Positions 24,187 through 33,307 of a DNA stretch of 51,462 nt are shown piece by piece. Source of the DNA: Treponema sp. GTDB taxonomy: Bacteria > Spirochaetota > Spirochaetia > Treponematales > Treponemataceae. The notes under the pieces were generated by a model. The model saw only the letters and a program-made list of their open reading frames with translations, was not told the DNA's origin and did no database searches. Position 1 is the stretch's first letter, and each line of letters opens with the position of its first letter. The translations under genes were made by a program, and so were the position numbers. The DNA lies in assembly GCA_022640795.1 (NCBI GenBank), contig JALCCK010000012.1, positions 1 to 51,462 on the forward strand. Reading direction: 5' to 3'.

Positions 24187-25112
24187 TTGATTCTGATTTA
24201 AGCGGTATTGAAAAAGAACTTGTACTGAAATATCTTACTGATGGAAATGTGCCGGTAACGGTAACGCCGCTCGAGTCTGAACCTGAAGAATCAACCGGTA
24301 AAATAAAGCCTGTCGTTTCGGCTGTTTTTCCCGTCGCCTTCAGCTCATCACAGATAACCGTAATGAATGAAGGAATCATTGTATTACGAAATCCGCCGCA
24401 GAACGTACTTGCATTTGCGGATAAACAGGTTCGTGTTGAATTTTATTTTAATAAATTGGGGCTCTATTTTGATACCGCGATGAAACGTATCCAGACGGGG
24501 CTGGCTTTGGTTGTTCCTCCTGTTATAAGCAGAATACAGGAAACCCCGATTGCCCCGCCTCAGGGATTTTCGGCTTCATTGTATTTTTCCGTGAGTGATA
24601 AAAAAACGGTAAATATAACCTGTCATCCTCTGAACGGATACGATCTGTTTTCGAAACCTGTATGGAGCGGTATACCGATCGGATACCAGAAACGGGCGAA
24701 AGAATATCTTGAGGAATTTGTTGTTCAGGCACATGCAGAAAAAAATGCCGGTAACGGACTGCAGCTTATTTCCGTCTGCCGTTATCTGGCTGAAGATTCC
24801 GGAAAAGTACACAACAGACAGGGCAGGGCGGATCCTCCATCTGTCATCTATGCGGATTACGAGAGAATCGTTTTTGGAACTGGTGCCGGAAATCTGTTGC
24901 TTGCACAGAATGAAGAGTATGCGCTTAAGATGACATTCCCGACCGGAACTGCTTCAGTACCGAAACGGGACGTGTTTACGACCTGCCTGGTTGAAAAAAT
25001 ATATTCGGTCCCTGACAGCAGCAGAACCTGCTCAGTCTGTCGATATGTTGCAATAAAAGAAGAAGATCAAAGATTTTTGTATGAAAAGACGACCCGGCAG
25101 TTATTTTTCTGA
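24183..25112 (+). CDS. Conserved-looking cytoplasmic protein, possibly PilZ-like
   Basis: A 309-residue protein without signal peptide, coupled by a 4-base overlap to the upstream lipoprotein gene. Two beta-rich halves are suggested: about 45-120 (VVSAVFPVAFSSSQITVMNE, then VRVEFYFNKLGLYFDT) and about 200-305 (DYERIVFGTGAG, then YALKMTFPTG, then a closing strand pair). This general shape recalls spirochaetal proteins with a PilZ N-terminal extension followed by a barrel, but the RxxxR and DxSxxG cyclic di-GMP motifs are not clearly seen. I therefore do not assign a function. The 3' end overlaps the convergent permease gene by 12 bases. Confidence 0.7.
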   Translation: MIDSDLSGIEKELVLKYLTDGNVPVTVTPLESEPEESTGKIKPVVSAVFPVAFSSSQITVMNEGIIVLRNPPQNVLAFADKQVRVEFYFNKLGLYFDTAMKRIQTGLALVVPPVISRIQETPIAPPQGFSASLYFSVSDKKTVNITCHPLNGYDLFSKPVWSGIPIGYQKRAKEYLEEFVVQAHAEKNAGNGLQLISVCRYLAEDSGKVHNRQGRADPPSVIYADYERIVFGTGAGNLLLAQNEEYALKMTFPTGTASVPKRDVFTTCLVEKIYSVPDSSRTCSVCRYVAIKEEDQRFLYEKTTRQLFF

Positions 25113-26225
25113 CTTGTCGTCACTTTCGGTTGTATTCCGGTCTTTTTCCGGACTTGAAAATTCTTTCGCAGTATTTTTGGGGTCGTTACCGAGCAGAATG
25201 GCAACGGGATGAAGAAACGATACATTTTCGCAGATAATCTTGATGCTGACGGTAATCGGAACGGCGACAATCATGCCGGGAAATCCCCACATCCATCCCC
25301 ACATCGAAAGGCAGACCAGTATGATAAAAGGCGAAAGATCAAGATGTTCACCTTCTATGCGCGGTTCCAGAAAATTTCCCAGAAATGTATTTACCGAGAT
25401 AACCAGCAGCGCAGTCAGAATCATGGGGGTGATATGAGGAAAGAACTGCAGTACGGAAAAGAGCACCGTTATGACAGATGATATAATTGAACCGAATGTC
25501 GGAATAAAATTCAGCAGAAAAGCGATGAATCCCCATATGATCGGAAAGTCGAGCCCGATAACCAGAGTTCCCAGGAAAACGACAAGTCCGGTAGTCAGTG
25601 AAATAAAAAATTTTATGGAAATAAACCGCATTATTTCAGCTATGACATGATTTATTATGTGTGTAACCCGCCTTTTTGCCTTGTTTTGAAAAGCACAGTT
25701 TACCTTTTCCTTAATGAACCTCATCTCACTTAGTAAAAATACCATCAGCAGAATAATGATAAGCAGATCTTTTATAAAGACAATAATATTTGTAGACAAT
25801 GACAGGGCAAATTTTTGTATCTGGGTACGAATGTCGAGCTGATTCCACATGTTTTCGATAAAATTCAAACCGGAATCATAAGAAAGACCGAATCGTAATG
25901 CGATAAATTTATATATCAGATTGAACCGTTCTTCGTATTTTGGATAAACGCCGATAATTGCCTTTATACTGGAAAGCAGCAGATTCCCGATTACAAAGAA
26001 CACCGCGCCAAAAAGCAGCAGCATACAAAGAATACCGACAGGCCAGGGAATATGCAGTTTTTTATTCAGATTACGGATTACCGGCATCATAACAAACGTA
26101 AACAGAAGTGCAAACGTTATGGGAAGAAAAACCGATGCTGCTAATTTTAGAATGACACCCGTCCCTATGAAGCAGATAAACAGGAGTAGATAAAAGATAC
26201 CTCTGTTATAGTCGTTTTGTTCCAT
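25101..26225 (-). CDS. AI-2E family transporter (PerM-like permease)
   Basis: A 374-residue inner-membrane protein of the AI-2 exporter/PerM family. Hydrophobic helices occur near 12-45, 55-90, 150-175, 210-250 and 255-330, with the family's conserved late segment FLGNFLEPRIEGEHLDLSPFIILVCLSMWGW. The last 45 residues are a charged cytoplasmic tail. Members move small molecules or ions. Few have known substrates, and the autoinducer role should not be assumed. GAGGAGG precedes the ATG by about 9 bases. It lies 20 bases after serS on the same strand. Confidence 0.9.
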   Translation of the reverse strand: MEQNDYNRGIFYLLLFICFIGTGVILKLAASVFLPITFALLFTFVMMPVIRNLNKKLHIPWPVGILCMLLLFGAVFFVIGNLLLSSIKAIIGVYPKYEERFNLIYKFIALRFGLSYDSGLNFIENMWNQLDIRTQIQKFALSLSTNIIVFIKDLLIIILLMVFLLSEMRFIKEKVNCAFQNKAKRRVTHIINHVIAEIMRFISIKFFISLTTGLVVFLGTLVIGLDFPIIWGFIAFLLNFIPTFGSIISSVITVLFSVLQFFPHITPMILTALLVISVNTFLGNFLEPRIEGEHLDLSPFIILVCLSMWGWMWGFPGMIVAVPITVSIKIICENVSFLHPVAILLGNDPKNTAKEFSSPEKDRNTTESDDKSEK

Positions 26226-26245
26226 AGGGAAAACCTCCTCAGGTG

Positions 26246-27529
26246 TTAACGGTCCGTTTTCGGTCCGATCCGGTCAAATCCGCAGAAAGGTACCAGAACA
26301 GGCGGCACCGTTATGCTTCCGTCTTCGTTCTGATAATTTTCCATAATAGCAAGCATTGCCCGTCCGACCGCAATAGCGGTGCCGTTCAGCATATGCACGT
26401 ATTTGTTCTTTCCGTCGTCGTCCTTGTACCGGACGTTCAGTCTTCGTGACTGATAATCAGTACAATTAGACGTTGAAGTGACTTCACCGTATTCGCCGCC
26501 GTTACGACCCGGCATCCATGCTTCAAGATCCCATTTTCGGTAAGCGGGCGCTCCGAGATCTCCGGTACAAGTATCGACGACACGGAACGGTAGTCCGAGT
26601 CCGATAAATATCTCCTCCTCAATTCTGCGCAGATGTTCGTGAATTTCATCCGACTGTTCCGGCAGACAGTAGACAAACATTTCTACTTTATCGAACTGAT
26701 GTACGCGGTAGAGTCCTTTACTGAACTGTCCTGCAGCGCCGGCCTCTCTCCTGAAACAGTGGGAAAGTCCGCAGTAGTAGAGCGGAAGTTTAGCTTTCGG
26801 AATAATTTCACCGGAATGGTATCCGCCGAGCGTTATTTCTGCAGTTGCAACGAGACAGGTATGTTCCTCCTCGATCGTATAAACATTCGATTCGTTTCCA
26901 CGCGGATTAAAACCGATGCCCTGAAGTACTTCTTCCTTCGCTATATCGGGGGTAATAAACGGCGTAAAATCATGTTTACGCAGTGTATTCAACGCATACA
27001 TGATAAGTGCCTGCTCAAGAAAAACAGCTTCATTTTTCAGATAATAAAATTTCGGCCCGGAAACCTTTGTTCCGCGGTCAAAATCTATGAGATCAAGTTC
27101 TTCTCCGAGCGTTACGTGATCCTTCGGCTTAAAATCAAATTTACGTGGAGTCCCGACTTTTTTGACTTCAATATTATCCGCATCAATTTTTCCTATTGGT
27201 GAGGCAGGGTTGACCATATTAGGAATTTTCCGCGCTGCAGCGTCAAGCTGCGGTTCCAGATCTGCAAGTTCCTTTTCGGTCTGCGAGATCTGTTCTTTTA
27301 TATTTCTGCCTTCGCTGACGAGTTGCTTCCTTGTTTCATCGTCAACTTTCCCTTTCATAGCACGGGCGTTTTCATTACGCTGCTGTTGAAGTGCCTGCTG
27401 TCCGGTGATAAGGGCAGTTCGTTTGTCGTAAAGTTCTACAACTAAATCCGCGTCTGCCTGCATATTGCGGTTTTTAATATTTTCTTTAACGGCTTCAAGA
27501 TTTTCTTTGATGAATTTATAGTCTAACAT
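26246..27529 (-). CDS. serS: Seryl-tRNA synthetase
   Basis: A 427-residue class II aminoacyl-tRNA synthetase that charges tRNA-Ser (and tRNA-Sec where present). The N-terminal long coiled-coil arm (about 25-105) binds the tRNA variable arm. The catalytic domain carries motif 2 (SHCFRREAGAAG, then LYRVHQFDKVEMF) and motif 3 (near LNGTAIAVGRAMLAIMENYQ). Length and order are standard. The ribosome site before the ATG is weak. The downstream permease gene is probably cotranscribed. Confidence 0.97.
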   Translation of the reverse strand: MLDYKFIKENLEAVKENIKNRNMQADADLVVELYDKRTALITGQQALQQQRNENARAMKGKVDDETRKQLVSEGRNIKEQISQTEKELADLEPQLDAAARKIPNMVNPASPIGKIDADNIEVKKVGTPRKFDFKPKDHVTLGEELDLIDFDRGTKVSGPKFYYLKNEAVFLEQALIMYALNTLRKHDFTPFITPDIAKEEVLQGIGFNPRGNESNVYTIEEEHTCLVATAEITLGGYHSGEIIPKAKLPLYYCGLSHCFRREAGAAGQFSKGLYRVHQFDKVEMFVYCLPEQSDEIHEHLRRIEEEIFIGLGLPFRVVDTCTGDLGAPAYRKWDLEAWMPGRNGGEYGEVTSTSNCTDYQSRRLNVRYKDDDGKNKYVHMLNGTAIAVGRAMLAIMENYQNEDGSITVPPVLVPFCGFDRIGPKTDR

Positions 27530-27557
27530 AATGACGTATTTTATCTTTCTCCCTGTT

Positions 27558-28268
27558 TTATTGCAAGCTGTAGGTCGCAGTTACCGTGACTGAAATCTCT
27601 TTTCTGCCGGCAGCAACCGGCGTTACACCGGTACTTTCCCGTGCTGCTGCCTTGAGTGTAATGTTTGCCGTATGGAAATCAGCAGCAGCATCTTCTGCAA
27701 TTGTCAGAACCGGTCCGAGCTGTGCACCGCTCGCCGTAGCAAGAAGTTTTGCATTCTCGTGTGCTTTTTGTATTGCGAGTGTCCGGGCCTGTCTTTCAGC
27801 TTCTTCTTTATTCGAGATATCAAAAGAAACTGAAGAGAATGAATTGGCTCCTGCACTGACGGCTGTATCGATGACCGTACCGCAGTGCGAAATATCATGC
27901 ACTACTATCTGGATACTATTTGTAACGCGGTATTTACCGGGAATATTCCGTCCGTTCTGCCACGACGACTGTCGGTAAATATTGTAGTCCGAAGTGGAGA
28001 TATCGTTTTTTGCGATACCACTGTCGGCAACTGCCTTCTGTACGGCGGTCATTTTTGCTGCATTATCTTCCGTTGCCGTCTTGACATCCCAGCTCTCAGA
28101 CTCGACCGCAAGAGAAATTGTTGCGGTATCCGGTATGCTGTAGACAGCCCCGGTCCCGCTTACGGTAACCGTCCGCGGCGGTTCTGCAACGGTTCTGTTG
28201 ACCGTGCAGGAAAGGAAGCCAAAGGTAAGAACTGCCGCAGCAGCCATACAACCGATTGTTTTCTTCAT
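27558..28268 (-). CDS. SIMPL-domain lipoprotein (DUF541)
   Basis: A 236-residue exported protein. The signal sequence ends in FLSC (lipid-modified Cys21), followed by a single SIMPL domain. The recognisable start is TVTVSGTGAVYSIPDTATISLAV, with later stretches SDYNIYRQ, YRVTNSIQIVV and QKAHENAKLLATASGAQLG. SIMPL proteins are periplasmic or membrane-bound oligomers with poorly defined roles in envelope stress. GAGGTGAT lies 3 bases before the ATG. It is on the same strand as serS, 28 bases upstream. Confidence 0.88.
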   Translation of the reverse strand: MKKTIGCMAAAAVLTFGFLSCTVNRTVAEPPRTVTVSGTGAVYSIPDTATISLAVESESWDVKTATEDNAAKMTAVQKAVADSGIAKNDISTSDYNIYRQSSWQNGRNIPGKYRVTNSIQIVVHDISHCGTVIDTAVSAGANSFSSVSFDISNKEEAERQARTLAIQKAHENAKLLATASGAQLGPVLTIAEDAAADFHTANITLKAAARESTGVTPVAAGRKEISVTVTATYSLQ

Positions 28269-28307
28269 ATAATCACCTCAGAGTACTGATTTCGCCGAAA
28301 AACGGAA

Positions 28308-29819
28308 TCAATGTATAGTAATGTAAAAACGTTTCAGATAGATACTTCTCTGTCTGGCCTTTTCCCAGAAAGCACTGCCGGGCCAGTCTTTGACGATTTC
28401 GTCATACGCGTCAACAGCTCCGTGAATATCCTGTATATTTGATTCAGCTTCAAGTATCTGTCCTTTCAGAAACAATGCTTCGTCGATTCGCGTTACAGCG
28501 TTCTGCATATATGAATTAAGCAGTGCATATGCCCTGCTATAACTATGTTCCGCATACGCAGCCGTTGCCTGATCCAGCAGGTTTCCCGCAATGTCCGCAT
28601 CGCTCTGTTCAGCTGTTTCAGCAGAAGTTCCAGTTGTATCTGTCGGAACGCTGCCGGCAGTACCTGTACCGGTTTCTGCAGCAGCAGTATCCGTATTCTG
28701 GATTACTGTTTTTGCCGGACCGGTCGTTTCATCCGGTGCCGTATTTGTGTTTGCTGTACCGGATTTTACCGGCGTTGCGGCACTGTCTGCTGATTTTTCC
28801 GCCATGCCGGTACTGTCGGAAATTGTTTCTTTTTCCGCTTCCGGCACCTGTCGTACCGGCTTGGGAGGAACTATATCGGCATACGAAGGAGCCGTTGCGT
28901 GATCGTCCGACGTCGCCGCATCCTGTTCGACCGTCACGGAAAGATAATCATCGATGTACTTCCCCGTAAGCAGGTCGTTTTTGTAGAAGTGAAGTAAAGT
29001 CGTACCGGCTGTACGGGACCGTAGGGTAAAGGACGTATCTTTTGATCCGAGTTTCCGGCCGAAAAAGATCATGTGCCGGACGTTGCCTGTTTCGCCGAGA
29101 TAGGTCCAGCCTGAGCCTGGATACGTGACATCCAGATACTGGTTACGTTTTATCGTGATACTGCGTGACGGCTGCGGCTCTTCTGATTCCCCGGCTGCAT
29201 TCTTTTCTTCTTTTTCAGGCTCCGAAGATTCCGGTACCGGATTTTCTTCCTGAACGGATTCAATCTGTACCGGTCCGCCGGTAGCAGCAGCCTCCGTGTC
29301 GGGAGCTGGTGTTTCCGCTGGCGGCTGTTCCGGTTCTGCAGCAGGAACGTTCTCTTCTGCAGTCGGGGGAGAAACCTCGGCCTGCGATACCGGCGCGGGC
29401 GACTCCGCTGGCTGAGACGGCGTGGTTGTCTCAGCAGGTACCTTTTGTGTCTGTGTTTCAGGAATAACGGTCTCTGCAGAAACCGCTTCTTCCTGCTGCT
29501 GCGCCGCCTCAGCAGCCGTACCCTGTGAAGAAATTCCAGGTTGTGAATTTTCTATAATAAGTGCTTCGGATTCGGGAATAGCTTCCGGTTGCGGCAACTG
29601 TTCCTGCTGTAGTTCCTGTCCGGCTGCCGTCCCGATTACCGGTTCCGTTTTATCCGGCTGCGGCGGTTCCTGAGCGGACGGTTCAGAAGTCGTCACTGGT
29701 TCTGAATCCTGCTGCGTTGCTGCCTTCGGTGTTGAAATACATGAAGCCAGCAGCAGCGTAGGAACGAGCGTAATAAAAGAAATATACCGTAATCCTGTTT
29801 TTTTTATTTTACCTTTCAC
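28308..29819 (-). CDS. Pro/Glu/Ala-rich lipoprotein with C-terminal helical repeat
   Basis: A 503-residue predicted lipoprotein (lipobox LLASC, Cys27). Residues about 30-220 are low-complexity, very rich in Pro, Glu, Gln, Ala and Thr, a likely extended spacer across the periplasm. A compact beta-sandwich follows (about 220-305, SITIKRNQYLDVTYPGSGW to YLSVTVEQD), then a second Thr/Ala-rich spacer, and finally a TPR-like helical part (about 405-500, LLDQATAAYAEHSYSRAYALLNSYM and similar). The start overlaps the preceding gene by 4 bases (ATGA), placing it in an operon with smc. The architecture suggests an envelope scaffold. The function is unknown. Confidence 0.75.
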   Translation of the reverse strand: MKGKIKKTGLRYISFITLVPTLLLASCISTPKAATQQDSEPVTTSEPSAQEPPQPDKTEPVIGTAAGQELQQEQLPQPEAIPESEALIIENSQPGISSQGTAAEAAQQQEEAVSAETVIPETQTQKVPAETTTPSQPAESPAPVSQAEVSPPTAEENVPAAEPEQPPAETPAPDTEAAATGGPVQIESVQEENPVPESSEPEKEEKNAAGESEEPQPSRSITIKRNQYLDVTYPGSGWTYLGETGNVRHMIFFGRKLGSKDTSFTLRSRTAGTTLLHFYKNDLLTGKYIDDYLSVTVEQDAATSDDHATAPSYADIVPPKPVRQVPEAEKETISDSTGMAEKSADSAATPVKSGTANTNTAPDETTGPAKTVIQNTDTAAAETGTGTAGSVPTDTTGTSAETAEQSDADIAGNLLDQATAAYAEHSYSRAYALLNSYMQNAVTRIDEALFLKGQILEAESNIQDIHGAVDAYDEIVKDWPGSAFWEKARQRSIYLKRFYITIH

Positions 29820-30199
29820 GGTGCAGCTCCTGTTATATCGTCAGCAATTTTATCATTCGACTTTTCAAGTTTATCAAGTGTTGCTTTGTCTGGAGCTGTG
29901 AACCACTGTTCCGCTTCTGTTTTTGTCCATGTACCGTTCGACGTACGGGTCAGGGGCGGCGTTTCTTTTATAATCCTGTCGTCAGGAAGCAGCAGCTGCT
30001 GGTCCGGAACAAGCTGAACCGCAGGAGCCTCATTTGAAACCGTCGTTTTCTGCAGCACGTGAATCGTTCGAATAATAAAAAGTATGCTGCCTGCCGCGAA
30101 CAGCAGGATCAGCAGCAGAATGATTATTGCAACCGGTTTACGTTCACGGACAAAATTAAAAAAGGAAATGTCGTGACGCAGTCCGCTCTTATTTTTCAT
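29816..30199 (-). CDS. Single-pass membrane protein of unknown function
   Basis: A 127-residue protein with a basic N-terminus (MKNKSGLRHDISFFNFVRERK), one strong membrane helix (about 22-45) and an extracytoplasmic Pro/Thr-rich tail. It begins 11 bases inside the end of smc and overlaps the next gene by 4 bases, so the three are translated as a coupled set. The topology (N in, C out) would connect it to the large lipoprotein that follows. No family recognised. Confidence 0.7.
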   Translation of the reverse strand: MKNKSGLRHDISFFNFVRERKPVAIIILLLILLFAAGSILFIIRTIHVLQKTTVSNEAPAVQLVPDQQLLLPDDRIIKETPPLTRTSNGTWTKTEAEQWFTAPDKATLDKLEKSNDKIADDITGAAP

Positions 30200-33137
30200 C
30201 GATTTCTTCTTTTATTTGAATGGGATCGGTTATGCTTCCGTCCGGATTTCGAATGCGCCGGGGCGGACGCGGCGGAACATAGACTCCTTCTTCCGGGCCG
30301 ATATCTTCTTCAACAAACGGCGCCGCATTATCTGCTGCATCGGCTTCTGCCGTACTGACCTTTATGTCTTTATCCAGTCTGAGCGATATAACTTTGCTGA
30401 CACCCGATTCTTCCATAGTGACACCAAGCATCGTTCCTGCACCCATAACGGTTTTCTTGTTATGAGTAATAACAATATACTGGCTGACATTCGCAAAAGA
30501 ACGAAGAGTGGTGACAAAACTTGAGACGTTTTCATCATCCAGGGCTGCGTCAATTTCATCAAGAAAACAGAATGGTGACGGACGCACCTGGTAGGTTGCG
30601 AATAGGAGTGCCACGGCTGTCATTGTTTTTTCCCCGCCTGACAGTAATGCGATATTCTCAAGTTTTTTTCCGGGCGGCTGGGCAAAAATATCAATACCGG
30701 TGGTAAGAACATTTTGCGGATCTTCAAGCCGCAGCTCGGCCCTGCCGCCGTTGAACAGCCGCCTGAACATATTGTGAAAATTCCGCCGGATTTTATTGTA
30801 GGTCGCAAGAAAAAGTTCCGAAGATTTCGATTTTATTTCTTCAGATACACGTTCGAGATTTTCAAGACTCTTCTTCGTATCGTCATAGTTGGTCTGCTGT
30901 CGTTCGTACCGTTCCTTTACTTCTTCGAATTCCTCAGGAGCCATAAGATTAACCTGCCCGAGGTCTTTTAAAGTCTGTTTTTCCTGAGAAAGCGTTTCTC
31001 TGAGTTCCGCTGCAGGTGTCGTTATGGTATACATACGTTCTTCAAATTCCATGAGGTCGCGCGAGTGCGTGTCAATGAAATTCTGTTTAACGTTTTTGAT
31101 ATCAGCATCGGTTGAAGCTAGCGAAACGGATAAATTTTCAAACTGTGCCTGATATTTGTTCTGTTCTTCCTGTTTTTTCTGCAGTGCGGATTGTTTTCCC
31201 GATACGTTGGAATTGCATGCGGCTATCTCTTTATCGAGTGTGGAAAGTTTTTCTGCGATGGTCGTTCCCTTTACTTCGATTTCCGCAAGTTCCTGCTGGA
31301 GACCAAGTATCTGATCTTCCATATCTTCAGCACGTTTGTTTTCGGTGTACAGTTCTTCTTCGGTATCGCGCAGCGTATTTTTTTCCGATGAAAGATTACG
31401 TCGTAAAATACCGGTCTGCTGTTCAGAAGCGGTAATCTGTGCTTCCATCTGTGCTTCATTGATTTTGAGTCTGCTCAGTGTATCTTTGTACTCGTTTATT
31501 TTAGTGGCAAGCTCTTCATTCTTACTTTTAAGCGCCGCTATTTCATCATTAACAGCGCTGATTCTGTCTTTTTTATCCTGGATTTTCCGGTCAAGAGAAC
31601 GTTTTTTTGTAATTATTCCTTCAGGAGAAAGGAATTCATCGATAAAGGCAGGTGATGATTTCGTATACGACTCGACGGCAGCCGAGAGTTCCTGCAGCAT
31701 TTTCTGTGTTTCGGCAAAGGCTTCCGCCGCTTCCCTGCCGGTTTTCCCGCTATCCGCCGCAGGATTCGCGGCTATATCGGAAAATATATTTTTGCGGCCT
31801 TCTGTATAAACTTTAAGACGTGATAAAAGCGTATCGATTTTTTCTTTTGCAGCCTTGAGAGCAGCTGCCGAAAAACCGGAATCCGTCAGTTTTGAATCAA
31901 GTTCTTTTACAATATTTTCAGTGATCGCTTCGAGATCTTTCTGCAGCAAAACGATTTCTTCTTCAATACCTGTTATCTGCTTTCTTTTTTCCGCCGCCTG
32001 CCGGTCGTTTTCATCGATTCTGCTTCCTGCGCTGACAATACTGGTGCTGAATGAATCGATATTCTTCTGTGTGTCCGCTATCTGTTTCTTCTTTTCGTGC
32101 AGACCGGCTTCCTGTTCATCGATTTCATCATTCAGATTATCGATCCGTTCCTGTATAGCCTTTTCATGTGCCTCAAGCTGCCCGATTTTTTCTCTGATTT
32201 CACCGGCATGCTCGTTGCACTGCTTTACCATATCAAGCTTTCCGGTCTTTTCCTTTTGTACGCCGATAAGTTCAGACTGCATGGTATAAACCTGTTCCTG
32301 CATGGTCTTCACTTTGTCCATATTTTCGGAAAGCATACTGTTAATTTCTTCGATTTCTTTTCTGACCGCATCACGTTTCTGTTCCGCAGTTTTCCGGTCG
32401 TTTTCCCGCCGCGCTTTATCCTGAATAAAGTTTTTAAGCCGCAGCAGCTGCATGTCGAGCTCGGCCTCGAATATTTTGTCCTTACAGGCCCTGTATTCTA
32501 TGGTTTTTTCCGATTGCACTTTCAGAGTGTCGTACGAATGCTTTATTTCTGCAATAGCGACTTCGATTTGCTGCAGGTTAGTACGAGTTCGTTCAAGCTC
32601 CCGTTCTGCCTCCGCACATTCCGCTTTGCTTCTGCTTATGCCCGCCGCTTCTTCAAAGAGATAGCGCCGGTCGGCCGGTTTGTTTGACAGAATCTGATCT
32701 ATTTTTCCCTGTTCCATGACGGAATAAGCCGTTTTGCCGACACCGGTATCAAGAAACAGTTTTCTTATTTCGGTCGGGCCGACCTGCCGGTTATTTATAT
32801 AGTATTCGCTTTCTCCCGACCGGTACAATCGACGTTTTATCGCTATTTCCGGATCTTCGAGCGGCAGAATACCGTTTTCATTTATGAGTGTCAGCGTGAC
32901 TTCTGCGACGTTCAGGGGATGTCTCGTATCGGTTCCGTTGAAAATAACGTCTTCCATTTTTGCCGCTCTCAGATTCTTCGATTTGTTTTCCGCAAGAACC
33001 CATTTCATTGCGTCGACGACATTACTTTTCCCGCAGCCGTTCGGTCCGAGCAGCGCTGTTATACCTTCTGAAAAATCAATGTGTACACGGTCGGCAAAAG
33101 ATTTAAAACCGAATATATCCAGACTTTTTAAAAACAC
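30189..33137 (-). CDS. smc: Chromosome segregation ATPase SMC, short hinge form
   Basis: A 982-residue SMC ATPase that folds into a long antiparallel coiled coil and organises the chromosome. Walker A GPNGCGKS is at residues 31-38. The C-terminal head carries the signature LLSGGEKTMTAVALLFA and Walker B FCFLDEIDAALDD. Heptad-rich coils fill about 165-400 and 500-750. The middle (about 400-480) lacks the usual Gly-rich globular hinge of about 150 residues, and the protein is 200 residues shorter than typical bacterial SMC. The start is GTG at 33137, with GAGG 5 bases upstream. Longer frames upstream run through the promoter. It has a good promoter at 33168-33196 and leads a three-gene operon. 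No scpA or scpB is near. Confidence 0.93.
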   Translation of the reverse strand: MFLKSLDIFGFKSFADRVHIDFSEGITALLGPNGCGKSNVVDAMKWVLAENKSKNLRAAKMEDVIFNGTDTRHPLNVAEVTLTLINENGILPLEDPEIAIKRRLYRSGESEYYINNRQVGPTEIRKLFLDTGVGKTAYSVMEQGKIDQILSNKPADRRYLFEEAAGISRSKAECAEAERELERTRTNLQQIEVAIAEIKHSYDTLKVQSEKTIEYRACKDKIFEAELDMQLLRLKNFIQDKARRENDRKTAEQKRDAVRKEIEEINSMLSENMDKVKTMQEQVYTMQSELIGVQKEKTGKLDMVKQCNEHAGEIREKIGQLEAHEKAIQERIDNLNDEIDEQEAGLHEKKKQIADTQKNIDSFSTSIVSAGSRIDENDRQAAEKRKQITGIEEEIVLLQKDLEAITENIVKELDSKLTDSGFSAAALKAAKEKIDTLLSRLKVYTEGRKNIFSDIAANPAADSGKTGREAAEAFAETQKMLQELSAAVESYTKSSPAFIDEFLSPEGIITKKRSLDRKIQDKKDRISAVNDEIAALKSKNEELATKINEYKDTLSRLKINEAQMEAQITASEQQTGILRRNLSSEKNTLRDTEEELYTENKRAEDMEDQILGLQQELAEIEVKGTTIAEKLSTLDKEIAACNSNVSGKQSALQKKQEEQNKYQAQFENLSVSLASTDADIKNVKQNFIDTHSRDLMEFEERMYTITTPAAELRETLSQEKQTLKDLGQVNLMAPEEFEEVKERYERQQTNYDDTKKSLENLERVSEEIKSKSSELFLATYNKIRRNFHNMFRRLFNGGRAELRLEDPQNVLTTGIDIFAQPPGKKLENIALLSGGEKTMTAVALLFATYQVRPSPFCFLDEIDAALDDENVSSFVTTLRSFANVSQYIVITHNKKTVMGAGTMLGVTMEESGVSKVISLRLDKDIKVSTAEADAADNAAPFVEEDIGPEEGVYVPPRPPRRIRNPDGSITDPIQIKEEIDEK

Positions 33138-33167
33138 GTAAACCTCGTAAATACAATAAGTCTTATG

Positions 33168-33196
33168 ATTATAGCAGTAAACGACAGTCCCCGCAA
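33168..33196 (-). promoter_or_regulatory. Promoter of smc
   Basis: On the minus strand, TTGCGG (33191-33196), a 17-base spacer and a perfect TATAAT (33168-33173). The start would lie near 33161, about 24 bases before the GTG. The two-hairpin element at 33222-33307 is upstream of this promoter, so it is not part of the smc message. Confidence 0.65.
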
Positions 33197-33221
33197 CAGA
33201 GCGGAAAAATACGAATAACTG

Positions 33222-33307
33222 AGGCACTTTCAAAAGTCAGACGGGTTTTAAAAGTGCAACCGCAAGCCAGTTGCGAAAGTTAGCAGGCTTTTGCAATTGG
33301 TTCAAAT
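33222..33307. repeat. Two-hairpin intergenic element, copy B
   Basis: Hairpin 1: GCACTTTCAAAA (33224-33235) pairs with TTTTAAAAGTGC (33246-33257) with one mismatch. Hairpin 2: CCAGTTGCGAAAG (33267-33279) pairs with CTTTTGCAATTGG (33288-33300) using two G-T pairs. It ends in TTCAAAT, directly at the stop codon of the helicase gene. It is the same design as copy A, and stem 1 differs from it by paired changes (T/A in B, G/C in A). Confidence 0.75.

Noticed and set aside
25101..26225. Assigning autoinducer-2 export to the AI-2E family permease
   Set aside because: The family name is historical and no luxS or lsr genes are nearby. Only the family is supported.
28308..29819. Long plus-strand open frames opposite the Pro-rich lipoprotein gene
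   Set aside because: They arise from the skewed codon use of the low-complexity coding strand. The minus-strand frame has signal peptide, lipobox and coupled start.
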